A stretch of 64,000 nt of DNA from an uncultured Roseivirga sp. (GCA_947493005.1 CANLOY010000003.1:62001-126000); one strand, 5' to 3'. Positions 35,894-45,383 are shown, numbered from the stretch's first letter. Numbers and translations: made by a program. The notes: generated by a model not told the origin, from the sequence alone.

Positions 35894-36607
35894 TTAGGTA
35901 GTTTTAAGAAAACACTCCATAAACTTAGATCTATAGGTTCTACCTATAGGCAAAAAGCTCTGACCTATATTAATCTGGTTCCCTACTACCCTTTTTATTT
36001 GGTTCATATTCACCAAATGACTTTTGTGTATTCTACAGAAGTGAGAATCCGTCAATTTTTCTTCCCAACTCCTAAGGCTCCCCACCAAAACATACTTGTT
36101 TTCAAACGTGTAAATCTGTACATAATCCTTATCAGAGGAAATAAATTGAATATCGGACTTCTTAATTCTATGTAAGGTCTTATCTATATTCAAAACTAAA
36201 GACTCGTCATTACCCTGTTCAACTGAAACACTTCTATCATCCAATTGACTATCATTCTGTGACAGTTTTAATGCTTTATTGGTAGCTTTTACAAACCTTG
36301 AAAATGAGTAAGGCTTTAATAAGTAATCAATAACATCCAGGTTAAATCCTTCAACAGCGTATTCTGGGTAAGCTGTTGTTATAATAACCAAAGGTGGATT
36401 GGTAAGCCCTTTGAGTAAATCTAAGCCAGAAATTAATGGGAGATTGATATCCAGAAAAAGTAAATCTACACTTCCATTGTTTAGCGCTGCTTGTGCTTCC
36501 AATGCAGTGGAATATACTCCTGTTAGCTTAAGAGATGGAATTTTACCCACAAACTCTTCTAACAGAAGCTGTGCTGGCTCTTCATCCTCTATAACGATAC
36601 AATTCAT
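35894..36607 (-). CDS. LytTR family response regulator (second pair)
   Basis: 237 residues. Receiver: IVIEDEEPAQ, VDLLFLDINLPLISG (phospho-acceptor Asp) and YLLKPYSF (Lys). LytTR domain: LHRIKKSDIQFISSDKDYVQ, FCRIHKSHLVNMNQI and LPIGRTYRSKF. Its ATG shares one base with the stop of the kinase upstream (TAATG, 36609-36605), so translation is coupled. It is a paralogue of the plus-strand regulator; the linker between domains carries different sequence. Confidence 0.93.
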   Translation of the reverse strand: MNCIVIEDEEPAQLLLEEFVGKIPSLKLTGVYSTALEAQAALNNGSVDLLFLDINLPLISGLDLLKGLTNPPLVIITTAYPEYAVEGFNLDVIDYLLKPYSFSRFVKATNKALKLSQNDSQLDDRSVSVEQGNDESLVLNIDKTLHRIKKSDIQFISSDKDYVQIYTFENKYVLVGSLRSWEEKLTDSHFCRIHKSHLVNMNQIKRVVGNQINIGQSFLPIGRTYRSKFMECFLKTT

Positions 36608-37632
36608 TAATCCAGCTCTAGTTTTAATACCACAATAAACACATTCTTTTCCTTTTCGATTTTCAGATCATATTTCCCAGTATAACCAATATCTAAAAGC
36701 TTTCTAGTATTCTTAATTCCAAGCCCTCCATCTTCTTCAAAACTCTGCTTCTTGAATACACTTTGTTGATCAAAATCATTCTGGCATTCAAAAATCAATC
36801 GATTTTCTTGGACATGCAGACTAATCTTAATACTTGAAGTGTCTGGAATACTGTACTTGAATGCGTTTTCTACAAAAGCAACAAACAACATTGGAGCAAT
36901 AGATTTTCCTTCAACATTACCCGATACCGACATATTAACATTGAAACCTGACTGACGCATTTCTTGTAAAGCAATGTAATCTTTAAGGTATGAAATCTCT
37001 TTAGTCAACAATACTCGTGTTTTATCACACTCATATAACATGTATCTCAGTATTTCGGACAGTTTCAAGACCATTTCGGGTGCTTGTTCAGAATTTTTTA
37101 TAGCGTACGCATATATGCTATTTAAGCTATTAAAGAGCATATGTGGATTTACCTGTGCTTTTAGAAACCTTAGTTCTGAGGCCAACCGCTCGTTCTCGGC
37201 ATGTTCCAATGCCTGTATCTTCTGCGTGTAGTTTCGAAAAATATATACAGAAGCAAACATCACAAGTAAACTTCCTAAATGAATAAAGTTGTAAATAACA
37301 TAAGTTGAATTAGGGCCTTCGCAAGAACAGGTTTTCAATAGCGTTTTGTTTACGTAGCTCTCAAAAAAAGCTATAGCCACAACGATTGGAATAAGAATAA
37401 AGAAGTACTCTTTGAACTTTTTATTATTGAAATACTTCGGCAGCAAATACAGATTATTAAAGTATAAAATGCCACCATAAAGCAATAAATAAAAAACTAT
37501 TTCCTCCCATGTTATTGTATGCTCCCCTGTATACCTAAAGCGTAAAAAAGGATATACAAAGTAAAACACCCAAAAGAAGAGGTTGAGAACAATTCTATTG
37601 CGTCTATTATAACTGAAGATGGTAACTGGCAT
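36607..37632 (-). CDS. LytS-type sensor histidine kinase (second pair)
   Basis: 341 residues with four N-terminal helices (about residues 13-130). The His_kinase motif is LRFLKAQVNPHMLFNSLNSI, where Met replaces the Phe after His. The ATPase domain has FVENAFKYSIP and GGLGIKNTRKLL. The helix 3-4 loop contains two Cys (LKTCSCEG), a possible redox or metal feature. It is first in the minus-strand kinase-regulator operon and divergent from the thioredoxin-like gene at 37832. Confidence 0.92.
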   Translation of the reverse strand: MPVTIFSYNRRNRIVLNLFFWVFYFVYPFLRFRYTGEHTITWEEIVFYLLLYGGILYFNNLYLLPKYFNNKKFKEYFFILIPIVVAIAFFESYVNKTLLKTCSCEGPNSTYVIYNFIHLGSLLVMFASVYIFRNYTQKIQALEHAENERLASELRFLKAQVNPHMLFNSLNSIYAYAIKNSEQAPEMVLKLSEILRYMLYECDKTRVLLTKEISYLKDYIALQEMRQSGFNVNMSVSGNVEGKSIAPMLFVAFVENAFKYSIPDTSSIKISLHVQENRLIFECQNDFDQQSVFKKQSFEEDGGLGIKNTRKLLDIGYTGKYDLKIEKEKNVFIVVLKLELD

Positions 37633-37831
37633 ACTTGAGCGTACAAATTAGTCTAATCAAGTACAAATACCACCAATCATCTATAAACAACACTTTGCTT
37701 TCTATCAACGAACATTGACCAGTAAAAATGTCGGACATAGAATTGAAAGCACTCATAAACTGACTTTATAGGTGGTTGGTGGAAATGATTTCTTCTCTAA
37801 ATGTGAAAGCCACTGCTTAAAGGAAAAAACC

Positions 37832-38347
37832 ATGAAAGCAGTCCTGACATTTTTGAGTTTTACTATTATGGGTTTACTCAACATTCCAACTGAAATCAAC
37901 AAAGAAGTAACCACAAATGGCAGAACCTATTTGTATGGCGAAATAAACAGAACTGGCCTAACATCAGGGCAATACAAAAGATGGTTCGACTATGGCTATT
38001 CAAGGTACCAATTCGATGAATCAGTTCTTTCTGAAATTCAGAAAAAGCACCTCGAAGGAATCACTATTAAACTTTTTATGGGCACATGGTGTGGAGATAG
38101 CAAAAGGAATGTTCCGGTTTTCTTCAAATTTATGGATGCTGTTGGGATCAAAGACTCTCAACTGCAATCCTGGGCTTTGGATTTAAGGAAACGTGGCCCA
38201 AACAACGAACACATCAATTATGTCATTAGAAGAGTACCAACAATAGTATTCTATAGGAATGGGAAAGAAATCGGGAGGTTTATTGAACGCCCAAAACCTG
38301 GCCAGAAAATGGAAAAGCTTTGGGCTGATATTTTAACCAATCCTTAA
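37832..38347 (+). CDS. Thioredoxin-fold protein with single active-site Cys
   Basis: 171 residues from ATG 37832, which has a purine-rich site before it. A longer in-frame start at 37772 exists, but this ATG opens the signal-like helix. The thioredoxin motif is IKLFMGTWCGDSKRNVPVFF, so the usual CxxC is Cys-Gly-Asp-Ser, with one Cys. The cis-Pro loop is RRVPTIVFYRNG. It is likely periplasmic. A single Cys argues against a disulfide reductase and for a monothiol or structural role. The 3' end overlaps the convergent cupin gene by 4 bp. Confidence 0.75.
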   Translation: MKAVLTFLSFTIMGLLNIPTEINKEVTTNGRTYLYGEINRTGLTSGQYKRWFDYGYSRYQFDESVLSEIQKKHLEGITIKLFMGTWCGDSKRNVPVFFKFMDAVGIKDSQLQSWALDLRKRGPNNEHINYVIRRVPTIVFYRNGKEIGRFIERPKPGQKMEKLWADILTNP

Positions 38348-38715
38348 ATCCATTGCTGATCGTTATGAGTTCTTTCGTGTTCAACTTCTCCCGTATGCAT
38401 TGTTGAGGTAGGCTCGAATAATAAAACCCATACTTCCTCTCCATCTCTAGTATAAGGGTTATGCTCTACCCCTTTTGGCACTATGATCATATCCCCTTCT
38501 TCTACTACTTCTGTTCTGTCTCTGAACTCCATGTATAGAGTCCCTTTGAATACCTGAAAGTATTCATCTTCATTTTCATGACTATGCCATACAAACTCCC
38601 CTTGAAGCTTGGCCAGTTTAACCTGTTGGCCATTTAATTCACCTATAATATGGGGCTTCCAGCAGTCATTGAACAAACTGAATTTTTCGAGTATATTAAC
38701 CTTTGATAGATTCAT
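38344..38715 (-). CDS. Cupin domain protein
   Basis: 123 residues. One cupin barrel: motif 1 FVWHSHENEDEYFQVFKGTLYMEF (His, His, Glu) and motif 2 VPKGVEHNPY (His). These residues usually bind one metal ion. Many single-domain cupins of this size are sugar-isomerase-like or regulatory; the substrate is not evident. The gene stands alone on its strand, with its stop overlapping the thioredoxin-fold gene. Confidence 0.87.
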   Translation of the reverse strand: MNLSKVNILEKFSLFNDCWKPHIIGELNGQQVKLAKLQGEFVWHSHENEDEYFQVFKGTLYMEFRDRTEVVEEGDMIIVPKGVEHNPYTRDGEEVWVLLFEPTSTMHTGEVEHERTHNDQQWI

Positions 38716-38969
38716 GCAGCCAATGTAATAAAAGATTGTATTTAGGATGCTAATTATTCCTTTAGAATCTTAAAGAACGGATGGATTAAAAACTAAACTC
38801 CAGTCAAACAATTGACATTCAAACCCATTGTCCTTCCAAAAAACAATGAACAGATTCAAGAATAATATTCACACAACTAAGGCAAAACACACTTTCATCA
38901 ATCCGTTTTGATTTCCTTAATATTTGAGCTTATACTTGCCAATTAAATTGAATTTATTTTAGCGCCTAA

Positions 38970-39779
38970 ATGGAGAAATTCGTTGATGTTCGGAAGTTAA
39001 TAGCTGGTAAAAACCCTGCACTGTTAAAATGGCTTCCTGGATTTGTAATTCGTTACGTAGAGCGAATCATACATCAGGATGACATTAATGAATTCATGAC
39101 TAAGCACTCGAATGCAAACGCATACGAATTCTGTCAGGCAGCAATGGATGAATTAAATGTCACACTGGACATAGCAGGCCAAGAAAACATCCCTCTACCA
39201 CCCCAAGGGATAATATTCGCTGCCAATCATCCTCTCGGTGGATTTGATGCTTTGGCAATTATCACATCTTTGAAAGATATCAGGCCAGATATAAAATTCA
39301 TCGTTAATGACTTTTTGCTTAGTCTTACCAATCTCAAAGATCGTTTTATAGGGGTAAATAAGGTTGGAAAGAATGCAGTTGAATCTTTGCAGCGTGTTGA
39401 TAAACAATTCGCCTCTAACGATGCAACCTTCATCTTTCCGGCAGGTCTTGTTAGTCGCAAAAATAAGGGAGTAATTAAAGACCTCGTCTGGAAAAAAACT
39501 TTTGTATCTAAATCAATAAAGTATAAAAAGCCGGTGGTTCCGGTGTATATTGAAGGGAAACTCACAAATCGATTCTATCGGTTAGCTAATATCAGAAAGG
39601 CATTAGGCATAAAATTGAATATCGAAATGTTCTATTTAGCCGATGAATTCTACAAACAACGTAATACTAAAATGAAAATTACTATTGGTAAGCCTATCTC
39701 TCACGATTCATTCGATGAAACGAGGTCTGAAAAAGAGTGGGCACAATGGGTAAAAGAAGAAGTATACAAGCTCAAATGA
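38970..39779 (+). CDS. glsA: Lysophospholipid-type acyltransferase, GlsA-like
   Basis: 269 residues. PlsC-type acyltransferase: block I is FAANHPLGGFDAL (the NHPxGGxD form found in aminolipid O-acyltransferases), block II lies near FIGVNKVGKNA, block III is FIFPAGLVSRK and block IV is VVPVYIEG. In Bacteroides, GlsA adds the second (ester-linked) fatty acid to N-acyl glycine lipid; OlsA does the same for ornithine lipid. It is 15 bp upstream of the GlsB/OlsB-like gene. The symbol is a best match by family and context; lysophosphatidic acid acyltransferase is the alternative. Confidence 0.75.
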   Translation: MEKFVDVRKLIAGKNPALLKWLPGFVIRYVERIIHQDDINEFMTKHSNANAYEFCQAAMDELNVTLDIAGQENIPLPPQGIIFAANHPLGGFDALAIITSLKDIRPDIKFIVNDFLLSLTNLKDRFIGVNKVGKNAVESLQRVDKQFASNDATFIFPAGLVSRKNKGVIKDLVWKKTFVSKSIKYKKPVVPVYIEGKLTNRFYRLANIRKALGIKLNIEMFYLADEFYKQRNTKMKITIGKPISHDSFDETRSEKEWAQWVKEEVYKLK

Positions 39780-39794
39780 GCTTAAAACGATTTG

Positions 39795-40751
39795 ATGAAA
39801 CAAAGCAAGGAATTAAAAAAAATAATCCCTCCGGTAGAACGCGAACTCATAGAGGATGAATTGAATGAGGATCGTTTTGTGAGAAAGGCCAATAAGGGTA
39901 ACAATGAAATTTACATTGTTAACCATCATAATTCACCCCATACCATGCGTGAAATAGGCCGTCTTAGGGAAATCTCCTTTAGAGGCGCAGGTGGTGGTAC
40001 AGGCCATGAAATTGACATAGATGAATACGATACAAACGATCGCTGCTATGAACAATTAATCGTTTGGAGTCCTGAAGATAAAGAAGTAATTGGCGGTTAT
40101 CGTTTTATTACTGGTGATAGAGCATTTAACCCTGAAACAGGAGAGTTTGAATTGTCCACTGCTCATTACTTCGACTTTTCTGAACAAATGAAAAAGGAAT
40201 ACTTACCATATACTATTGAATTAGGTAGGTCATGGGTTCAGCCTAGCTATCAACCGTCTGTGAACCCTAGAAAAGGCCTTTTTGCACTAGCTAACATCTG
40301 GGATGGCCTTGGTGCTCTTATTGTTAACTATACTGATGAAATGCATTACTTTTTTGGTAAGGTAACCATGTATACAAATTACAATAAGGAAGCCCGTGAT
40401 ATCTTGCTGTCGTTTCTCGCTAACTATTTTCCAGATACAGACAAGCTTTGTCAACCAAAGAAAGAGTTGTATTCAGGCTATTCTGAAGACCTTTTCAAAG
40501 AGTACTTTCCAAAAGGCACATCTTTTGAAGAAGGCTTTAGAATCCTTCACAAACAATTAAAAGAGCGCGGTGAATGGATACCTCCATTGATCAATATCTA
40601 CATGAACCTATCGTCTTCCATGATGACTTTTGGCACTGCATTCAATCCTGAATTCGGTGGTGTTGAAGAAACAGGCCTTCTAGTTACCATTGCCGATATA
40701 CATGAAGATGTAATTGAAAGACACTGTTCTGGTTACGAAAAACCGAAATAG
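39795..40751 (+). CDS. glsB: GNAT-fold N-acyltransferase, GlsB/OlsB-like
   Basis: 319 residues from ATG 39795; a TTG at 39792 is also in frame. The OlsB/GlsB family pattern is VRKANKGNNEIYIV, GRLREISFRGAGGGTG, YDTNDRCYEQLIVW, VIGGYRFITGDRAF and TIELGRSWVQPSYQ. These enzymes attach a 3-hydroxy fatty acid to the amino group of glycine or ornithine, the first step of aminolipid synthesis. Together with the preceding O-acyltransferase it gives a complete two-step pathway. It may use acyl carrier protein, as the family does. The amino acid used is not readable from sequence; glycine is likely for this phylum. Confidence 0.82.
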   Translation: MKQSKELKKIIPPVERELIEDELNEDRFVRKANKGNNEIYIVNHHNSPHTMREIGRLREISFRGAGGGTGHEIDIDEYDTNDRCYEQLIVWSPEDKEVIGGYRFITGDRAFNPETGEFELSTAHYFDFSEQMKKEYLPYTIELGRSWVQPSYQPSVNPRKGLFALANIWDGLGALIVNYTDEMHYFFGKVTMYTNYNKEARDILLSFLANYFPDTDKLCQPKKELYSGYSEDLFKEYFPKGTSFEEGFRILHKQLKERGEWIPPLINIYMNLSSSMMTFGTAFNPEFGGVEETGLLVTIADIHEDVIERHCSGYEKPK

Positions 40752-40839
40752 AACACTTTTTATACTACAGAAGTAAAGTCCTGCATTTATAAAGATTATC
40801 CTTTTTATATTGGGTAATCTAAGCCTGCAATAAAACACT

Positions 40840-41937
40840 ATGGACTTTACACTTGGAATCGAAGAAGAATATATGGTCATCGACCCAGAGACCAGAGAAT
40901 TAGTTTCCCACGAACAAAAGATTGTAGAAGCAGCTCATCGCCACATGGAAGATCAGGTGAAAGCTGAAATGCATCAGGCGGTTGTCGAAGTTGGCACTAA
41001 CATCTGCAATGATATTCATGATGCCAGAAATCAGGTAACCTATCTCAGGAAAACCATGTGTGAGATTGCCAGAGATCTCGGCTTTTCCATTGGTGCTGCT
41101 GGCACTCACCCATTTTCCGAGTGGAAAAAACAATTGATCACCCCCAAACCAAGGTATCATCAGATTATTAACGAGTTACAAGACACTGCCAGATCAAACC
41201 TCATCTTTGGTTTACATGTGCATGTAGGTATAGAAGATAAGTCCATGGCTGTACATATAGTCAACCAGTTCAGGTATTTTCTTCCTCATATTTATGCACT
41301 GTCAACCAACTCTCCTTTTTGGGAAGGAAGAAATACAGGCTTCAAATCATTTCGATCCAAGATATTCGATAAGTTCCCGAGAACTGGAATCCCACCGTTG
41401 TTTGAGAGTCACTCAGAATATGAAAACTATGTGAACCTGTTGATCAAAACTGGATGCATCGACAATGCAAAGAAGATCTGGTGGGACATTAGAGTGCACC
41501 CATTTTTTCCAACTATTGAAGTGAGAATTTGTGACGTCCCACTCACAATTGATGAAACAATTACCATTGCAGCGCTCATTCAAGCATTGGCTTTTAAACT
41601 TTTCAAACTCAGGTCACAGAATCTAAATTTTGCTACATACAAAAGAGATTTAATCAATGAGAATAAGTGGCGAGCCAGTAGATATGGCATTGATGGAAAG
41701 CTCATTGACTTTGGCAAAGAGAATGAAGTAAATACCCTGATCCTGATTCACGAACTTCTGGACTTTGTAGACGATGTAGTAGACGAACTGGGCTCTCGAA
41801 ACGAGATTGAAAGAACCTACCAGATGCTTGAAAATGGAACAGGAGCAGATAGACAATTAAGGGTTTACGAAGAGACTAAAGACTTCAAAAATGTGGTAGA
41901 CTACATTATAAGTGAAACCCTTTCTGGAACAAGGTAG
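40840..41937 (+). CDS. YbdK-type carboxylate-amine ligase (GCS2 family)
   Basis: 365 residues. Family signature: FTLGIEEEYMVIDPETREL at the start, then VKAEMHQAVVEVGTNIC, GFSIGAAGTHPFSEW, IFGLHVHVGIEDK, STNSPFWEGRNTGFKSFR and FPTIEVRICDVP. GCS2 enzymes join a carboxylate to an amine with ATP; E. coli YbdK has weak glutamate-cysteine ligase activity. It follows the GlsB-like gene by 88 bp on the same strand with no terminator seen between, so it may be part of the lipid operon. Its true substrates are unknown. Confidence 0.85.
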   Translation: MDFTLGIEEEYMVIDPETRELVSHEQKIVEAAHRHMEDQVKAEMHQAVVEVGTNICNDIHDARNQVTYLRKTMCEIARDLGFSIGAAGTHPFSEWKKQLITPKPRYHQIINELQDTARSNLIFGLHVHVGIEDKSMAVHIVNQFRYFLPHIYALSTNSPFWEGRNTGFKSFRSKIFDKFPRTGIPPLFESHSEYENYVNLLIKTGCIDNAKKIWWDIRVHPFFPTIEVRICDVPLTIDETITIAALIQALAFKLFKLRSQNLNFATYKRDLINENKWRASRYGIDGKLIDFGKENEVNTLILIHELLDFVDDVVDELGSRNEIERTYQMLENGTGADRQLRVYEETKDFKNVVDYIISETLSGTR

Positions 41938-42002
41938 TCAGAGATAAATACAATATATTTAAACTACCAAGTCTAAGCTCTATTAATAACAAAATCTCAA
42001 TC

Positions 42003-45000
42003 ATGAAACATTACTCACGAACAAAGGCGTTTTGGGTCTTTGTACTTCTATTTTCATTTACGCTCTCAGAAGTTTTTGCTCAAGGCACACGCTTACTCAG
42101 ACAACCTACAATGAGCAACTCAAATATTGCTTTTGCTTACGGAGGCGATATTTGGGTCACAGATCTAAATGGAAATGATTTAAAAAGAATAACAAGTACC
42201 CCAGCCATCGAAAGCAATCCGCATTTTTCACCAGATGGAAAATGGATAGCTTTTTCTTCCAACCGATCTGGAAATACAGCTGTTTATATTGTATCCACCG
42301 ATGGTGGTACACCTAAGAGATTAACATGGTATCCTTCTGGTGCTAGTGTGAAAGGTTGGACACCAGATGGAAAAAGTGTGCTCTATGCATCAACAAGGGA
42401 AACTGCCCCATCCGGTTATAATCGTTTATGGACTGTACCTGTAATTGGTGGCCCTTCTACCCTTCTTAGTCATCAGTGGGGATTCGATGGCTCATTCTCA
42501 AAAAACGGGCGTCAAATAGCGCTTGATAAAATGAGTCGCTGGGATTCTGAATGGCGTAACTACCGAGGAGGTCAAAACACACCTTTAATTATTTTGAACC
42601 TAAAAGACCAAAGTGAAGTGCTAATTCCTCAGGAAGGCCGAAGCTTTGATATTCAACCACTTTGGATCGGTAATAAGGTTTACTTCTTGTCTGATAGAGA
42701 CTGGAATATGAATGTATGGTCTTACGATGTAAGGTCAAAGGCCTTAAATCAGGTCACTAAATTTACTAACACAGATGTTAAATGGTTAAATCAGGGAGCC
42801 AATGGTCAATTGATTATTGAACAAAACGGCTACTTACATACTGTAGATCCAGCCAATGGTAACACAACTCAACTCAACATTTCAGTGGTTGGAGATTTTC
42901 CATGGGCCGAAACTAAATGGGAAACTGTTACTAACCGTGCTACTGCCATTTCTCTATCTTCTACTGGAAAAAGAGTAGTTCTGGAGGCACGAGGAGAAAT
43001 CTTTACTATACCAACTGAATTTGGCGATTCCCGAAACATTACGTTAAGCTCTGGTGCAGCCGACAGAAAACCAATCTGGTCTCCTAAAGGGGATAAAATT
43101 GCCTGGTTTTCAGATATGGATGGCAAAGGCTACAGACTTTACTTCACCGATCAGGACGGGCTTTCGGAATCCACCAGCCATAGTATAGGTGAATCTAAGC
43201 TGGGATGGGAACCTACCTGGTCTCCTGATGGTAAGCACATTGCTTTTGTTGATGATGACGTAAGAATAAGAGTGATCAACGTTGAAACAGGTAATATTAT
43301 CACTGCTGATGTTGGAGGTAATAATTTGGAGAGAGGTAGAACAGGACTTACCTGGGCTCCTGACTCTAAGAAACTTGCCTATGCCAAGGCGGGTGACAAC
43401 AATTTCAGAAGAATAATGATTTGGGATAGTCAAACAAACACTACCCAGCAATTAACTAACGATTTTGCCGATGCCTTTGCTCCATCTTGGGACAATGACA
43501 AAAAGCACTTTTACTTTCTTGCAAGTACTGATGTGGCCTTGGGAACTGGTTGGGCCAACACAAGTGCTATGACTGCCGATCCTAGTTATGCCGCCTATGT
43601 TGTGGTACTTCAAGAAGGTCAGAGTTCTCCTTTCATACCTAGAAGTGATGAGGAAAAGGTTAAAGAAGAAAAGAAAGACGATAAAAAGGCTGACGACAAG
43701 GGCAAAGCGGATAAGAACAAGGAAAAGGAAGAAGATGATTCAGAAAAAAAGGAAGACACTGGCATAAAGATAGATTTCAATAACATCGATAGAAGAACTA
43801 TTGCCCTTCCGCTACCTGTTTCAAACTATACTACAACTGCACCTGGACCTGCCGGTTCGTTCTTCTTAGGCGAAAGAAAGGCAGGCTCATTCAGTCAGAC
43901 TGTTAGAAAGTTCACCCTTAAGACTAGAAAAGCTGTTGACTTCTTAACTGGCGTTGGAAGCTTCTCTCTATCTGCTGATGGCAAGAAAATGTTAGCGAGA
44001 GTAAATGGACGTTGGCAAGTATCAGGTACTGCTGGGCCAAGTGGCAAAGGTGGTAAGCCTGTAAGCATCAACATTAAGATGAAGCTCAACAGAATGGAAG
44101 AGTGGAATCAAATGTTTGAAGAAGCCTGGAGGTACGAAAGAGACTATTTCTACGATCCAGGACTACATGGAAGAGACTGGAATGAAGTGTATAAAAGGTA
44201 CGCACCATTAGTGCCATTTGTAAAACATAGAGCAGACCTGAATTACATATTCGATATGGTTAACGGAGAGCTTTCTGTAGGTCATAGTTTTGTTGGTGGT
44301 GGAGACTACCCTTCTATTGATCGTTCGAGCATAGGTATGCTGGGTGCTGATTTGGAACTTAATAAGAACAGGTGGCAAATCAAGCGTATCTATACCACAG
44401 AAAGCTGGAACCCAAGGCTGACAAGCCCTCTGGATAGACCTGGAATAAAAGTTAAAGAAGGTAATTATTTAGTGGGTGTAAATGGTGAAGAATTAACTGG
44501 TAACCAAGACCCATTTGAATTACTAGATGGAACAGCTGGTGAACAAACTGTGCTTCATATAAATGATAAGCCTTCTTTTGAAGGAGCCTGGAAAGAAATC
44601 GTTGAACCAATCAGAAGTGAGAACGCACTTCGTCAGCGCGCATGGGTAGAAGACAATAGAAGAAGAGTTGATGAGCTTTCTAATGGCCGTTTAGGCTACA
44701 TCTGGGTACCAAATACCAGTGGTCCTGGTTTTGTGAACTTTAACCGTTATTTCTTTGCTCAACAAGACAAAGAAGGTGCAGTGATTGACGAACGTTTTAA
44801 CGGTGGTGGTTTACTAGATGATTATATGGTAGACCTAATGACAAGGTCATTAAGAGCGGGACTAACCAACGAAGTCCCCAATGGAAAAGCTATGCGCCTG
44901 CCAGCAGGTATACTAGGACCAAAAGTGTTGTTGATAAACGAATTAGCTGGATCTGGTGGAGATTTCTTTCCTTGGGTATTCCGTCAACAAAAAGCAGGCT

Positions 45001-45305
45001 TGCTAATTGGAGCTCGTACCTGGGGTGGTTTAGTGAAATCTTCAACTCATTATAGATTTATAGATGGTGGATCAATGACTGCTCCGGATAATGCTGTCTT
45101 TGACCCTATCAATAATGTTTATGTTGGTGAGAATGAGGGTATTCCCGCGGATATTCCTGTGCGACAGGATGCTAAATCGTTATCTCAAGGAAAAGACCCA
45201 CAACTAGAAAGAGCTGTACAGGAATTAATGAAGATGTTAGGTAACCAAAGCAGAAAACAGGTTACCCCTCCTCCATTCAATACACCTGCTAAGAAGAAAA
45301 ACTAA
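42003..45305 (+). CDS. Tricorn-like S41 protease with N-terminal beta-propellers
   Basis: 1100 residues. A signal peptide of about 26 residues is followed by many PD40/WD40-like repeats (PHFSPDGKWIAFSSNR, PIWSPKGDKIAWFSD, PTWSPDGKHIAFVDD and others) to about residue 540. A Lys/Glu/Asp-only linker lies near 548-585, then come a C1-like helical bundle, a PDZ-type domain (YLVGVNGEEL) and an S41 protease core. His near residue 761 (SVGHSF) and Ser near 984 (LAGSGGDFFPW) fit the Tricorn catalytic set. It is exported, so it probably degrades peptides in the periplasm. A strong terminator follows the gene. Confidence 0.9.
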   Translation: MKHYSRTKAFWVFVLLFSFTLSEVFAQGTRLLRQPTMSNSNIAFAYGGDIWVTDLNGNDLKRITSTPAIESNPHFSPDGKWIAFSSNRSGNTAVYIVSTDGGTPKRLTWYPSGASVKGWTPDGKSVLYASTRETAPSGYNRLWTVPVIGGPSTLLSHQWGFDGSFSKNGRQIALDKMSRWDSEWRNYRGGQNTPLIILNLKDQSEVLIPQEGRSFDIQPLWIGNKVYFLSDRDWNMNVWSYDVRSKALNQVTKFTNTDVKWLNQGANGQLIIEQNGYLHTVDPANGNTTQLNISVVGDFPWAETKWETVTNRATAISLSSTGKRVVLEARGEIFTIPTEFGDSRNITLSSGAADRKPIWSPKGDKIAWFSDMDGKGYRLYFTDQDGLSESTSHSIGESKLGWEPTWSPDGKHIAFVDDDVRIRVINVETGNIITADVGGNNLERGRTGLTWAPDSKKLAYAKAGDNNFRRIMIWDSQTNTTQQLTNDFADAFAPSWDNDKKHFYFLASTDVALGTGWANTSAMTADPSYAAYVVVLQEGQSSPFIPRSDEEKVKEEKKDDKKADDKGKADKNKEKEEDDSEKKEDTGIKIDFNNIDRRTIALPLPVSNYTTTAPGPAGSFFLGERKAGSFSQTVRKFTLKTRKAVDFLTGVGSFSLSADGKKMLARVNGRWQVSGTAGPSGKGGKPVSINIKMKLNRMEEWNQMFEEAWRYERDYFYDPGLHGRDWNEVYKRYAPLVPFVKHRADLNYIFDMVNGELSVGHSFVGGGDYPSIDRSSIGMLGADLELNKNRWQIKRIYTTESWNPRLTSPLDRPGIKVKEGNYLVGVNGEELTGNQDPFELLDGTAGEQTVLHINDKPSFEGAWKEIVEPIRSENALRQRAWVEDNRRRVDELSNGRLGYIWVPNTSGPGFVNFNRYFFAQQDKEGAVIDERFNGGGLLDDYMVDLMTRSLRAGLTNEVPNGKAMRLPAGILGPKVLLINELAGSGGDFFPWVFRQQKAGLLIGARTWGGLVKSSTHYRFIDGGSMTAPDNAVFDPINNVYVGENEGIPADIPVRQDAKSLSQGKDPQLERAVQELMKMLGNQSRKQVTPPPFNTPAKKKN

Positions 45306-45332
45306 CAACAGCCAACAAACGCTGCAAAGTGA

Positions 45333-45365
45333 ACGTCATTCTCATTTGTGGGAATGACGTTTTTG
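45333..45365 (+). terminator. Strong rho-independent terminator after the Tricorn-like gene
   Basis: AACGTCATTC pairs perfectly with GAATGACGTT. The stem can extend to 13 bp (one U-G pair) closing a TTTG loop, and is followed by five T. It lies 27 bp past the stop. The opposite strand lacks a T-run, so it serves the plus-strand gene. Confidence 0.88.
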
Positions 45366-45383
45366 ATTGCTCTGACTCAGAAA

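Noticed and set aside
41954-41961. TATATTTA as a Bacteroidota -7 promoter element before the Tricorn-like gene
   Set aside because: Seven of eight bases fit TAnnTTTG but no TTTG lies at the expected -33 distance.
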